Shown: piece after piece, positions 4,668 to 5,638 of the stretch
How the letters are laid out: each line of letters opens with the position of its first letter
Numbering within the stretch: position 1 is the first letter of the stretch
Assembly (NCBI GenBank): GCA_034429695.1
Contig: DAOUGC010000283.1
Location: 1-5,638, forward strand
Length of the DNA: 5,638 nt
Reading direction: 5' to 3'
Origin: DAOUGC01 sp034429695
Lineage (GTDB): Bacteria > Chloroflexota > Anaerolineae > Anaerolineales > Anaerolineaceae
Made by a program: the position numbers and the translations under genes
The notes under the pieces: model-generated
The model's database searches: none
What the model was told of the DNA's origin: nothing
Seen by the model: only the letters and a program-made list of their open reading frames with translations

Positions 4668-5638
4668 ATGGAACAAGTAGCGCATAAACGCGCCATTCGC
4701 GCCTGGACCATGTACGACTGGGCAAATTCGGCGTTTGCCACCACCATCATGGCGGCTGTATTACCGGTGTATTATTCATCCGTGGCAGCCGCGGAACTGC
4801 CCAGGAACATGGCGACAGCCTACTGGGGCTATACCACATCCGCCGCCATGTTGATTGCCGCCATCCTCAGCCCCATTCTGGGCGCTGTGGCGGATTTCTC
4901 GGGGTCCAAAAAGCGTTTCCTCACCATCTTCATGGCTTTGGGCGTTACCGGTACAGCCCTGCTTTATTTCGTCGGTACCGGCGATTACCTGCTGGCTTCG
5001 TTATTCTTCATTTTTGGCAACATCGGTTTTGCCGGGTCATTGGTTTTTTACGACTCGTTGTTACCGCATATTGCCGGACCGAATGAAATTGACCAGGTTT
5101 CGTCACGCGGTTATGCCATGGGCTATATTGGCGGCGGGTTGTTGCTGGCGGTCAACCTGGCGATGATCATGCTCGCACCTGAAGCTCTCACCGGATTGAT
5201 GACCCGCCTGTCCTTCCTCAGCGTTGCCATCTGGTGGTTTGTCTTCACCCTGCCGCTGCTCAAACATGTCAAAGAACCGGCGCGCCGCCTGAAAGCCGGA
5301 GAGGAAAACTTTACCCCCATCCAGGCCAGTTTCTCTCGCCTGGCGCAGACCTTCCGTGATATCCGCAATTACCGCGACCTGTTCCTGTTCCTGATTGCGT
5401 TCCTTATCTATGCGAATGGAATCGGCACGATCATTACCATGGCCACCATTTACGGCGCGGAAATCGGCATTGACAACACCACCCTGATCGGGACCCTGTT
5501 AATGGTGCAATTCCTGGCAGCTCCATTTGCCATTGGATTTGGCTGGCTGTCCAAGAAAATCGGTGCTCGCCCCGCCATCTATATCAGTCTGGCGGTATAT
5601 ACCATCATCTCCATCATGGGGTATTTCATGGCAGTTCC
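4668..5638 (+). CDS. Major facilitator transporter, UMF1/Atg22-like (5' part)
   Basis: 323 residues are visible before the window ends; family members are usually over 400, so roughly the last quarter is missing. The N-terminus carries the family hallmark W-T-M-Y-D-W-A-N-S-A-F (13-23), leading into the first membrane segment with a V-L-P-V-Y-Y motif. About nine hydrophobic segments can be seen, near 22-42, 55-76, 84-102, 107-128, 150-170, 180-199, 237-258, 271-292 and 303-323, with a charged central loop at 200-236 between the halves. MFS motif A-like loops occur at 72-83 (G-A-V-A-D-F-S-G-S-K-K-R) and 290-301. Yeast Atg22 exports amino acids from the vacuole, but bacterial members have no settled substrate and none can be read from the sequence. 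The gene is divergent from uvrA with its own consensus promoter, so there is no operon link to repair. Confidence 0.88.
   Translation, partial: MEQVAHKRAIRAWTMYDWANSAFATTIMAAVLPVYYSSVAAAELPRNMATAYWGYTTSAAMLIAAILSPILGAVADFSGSKKRFLTIFMALGVTGTALLYFVGTGDYLLASLFFIFGNIGFAGSLVFYDSLLPHIAGPNEIDQVSSRGYAMGYIGGGLLLAVNLAMIMLAPEALTGLMTRLSFLSVAIWWFVFTLPLLKHVKEPARRLKAGEENFTPIQASFSRLAQTFRDIRNYRDLFLFLIAFLIYANGIGTIITMATIYGAEIGIDNTTLIGTLLMVQFLAAPFAIGFGWLSKKIGARPAIYISLAVYTIISIMGYFMAV

Overview
The window looks like ordinary bacterial chromosome, most likely from the Chloroflexota (class Anaerolineae or a close relative). That guess rests on style: two exported proteins with Thr/Pro-rich linkers, one carrying an NBR1-type Ig-like domain and one carrying LysM domains behind a single N-terminal anchor, plus moderate-to-high GC content. 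No rRNA or other marker in the window fixes the taxonomy. I see no tRNA, rRNA, CRISPR array, insertion sequence or phage gene.

Layout. Positions 1-503 (+) hold the 3' end of a gene for a Thr/Pro-rich protein with a C-terminal NBR1-like Ig domain. It converges on a LysM protein gene (567-1325, -), and the two share a bidirectional hairpin terminator in the 63-base gap. Positions 1326-1541 hold the LysM gene's ribosome binding site, a perfect inverted repeat, a probable sigma-70 promoter and the terminator of the next gene. Positions 1542-4445 (-) encode a complete UvrA, the damage-sensing ATPase of nucleotide excision repair. Positions 4446-4667 are a divergent control region. Positions 4668-5638 (+) encode the first 323 residues of a major facilitator transporter of the UMF1/Atg22 type, cut by the window end.

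The genes do not form one pathway. uvrA is a stand-alone repair gene with its own promoter and terminator, the two left-hand genes encode cell-surface proteins, and the transporter is transcribed away from uvrA.

The most notable part is the uvrA/transporter intergenic region. It has two consensus-like promoters back to back, each overlapped by its own perfect inverted repeat with a 3-base centre. There is also a 10-base tandem repeat at the likely uvrA start site, and a leader hairpin that could cover the uvrA Shine-Dalgarno sequence. I found no convincing new multi-gene system.
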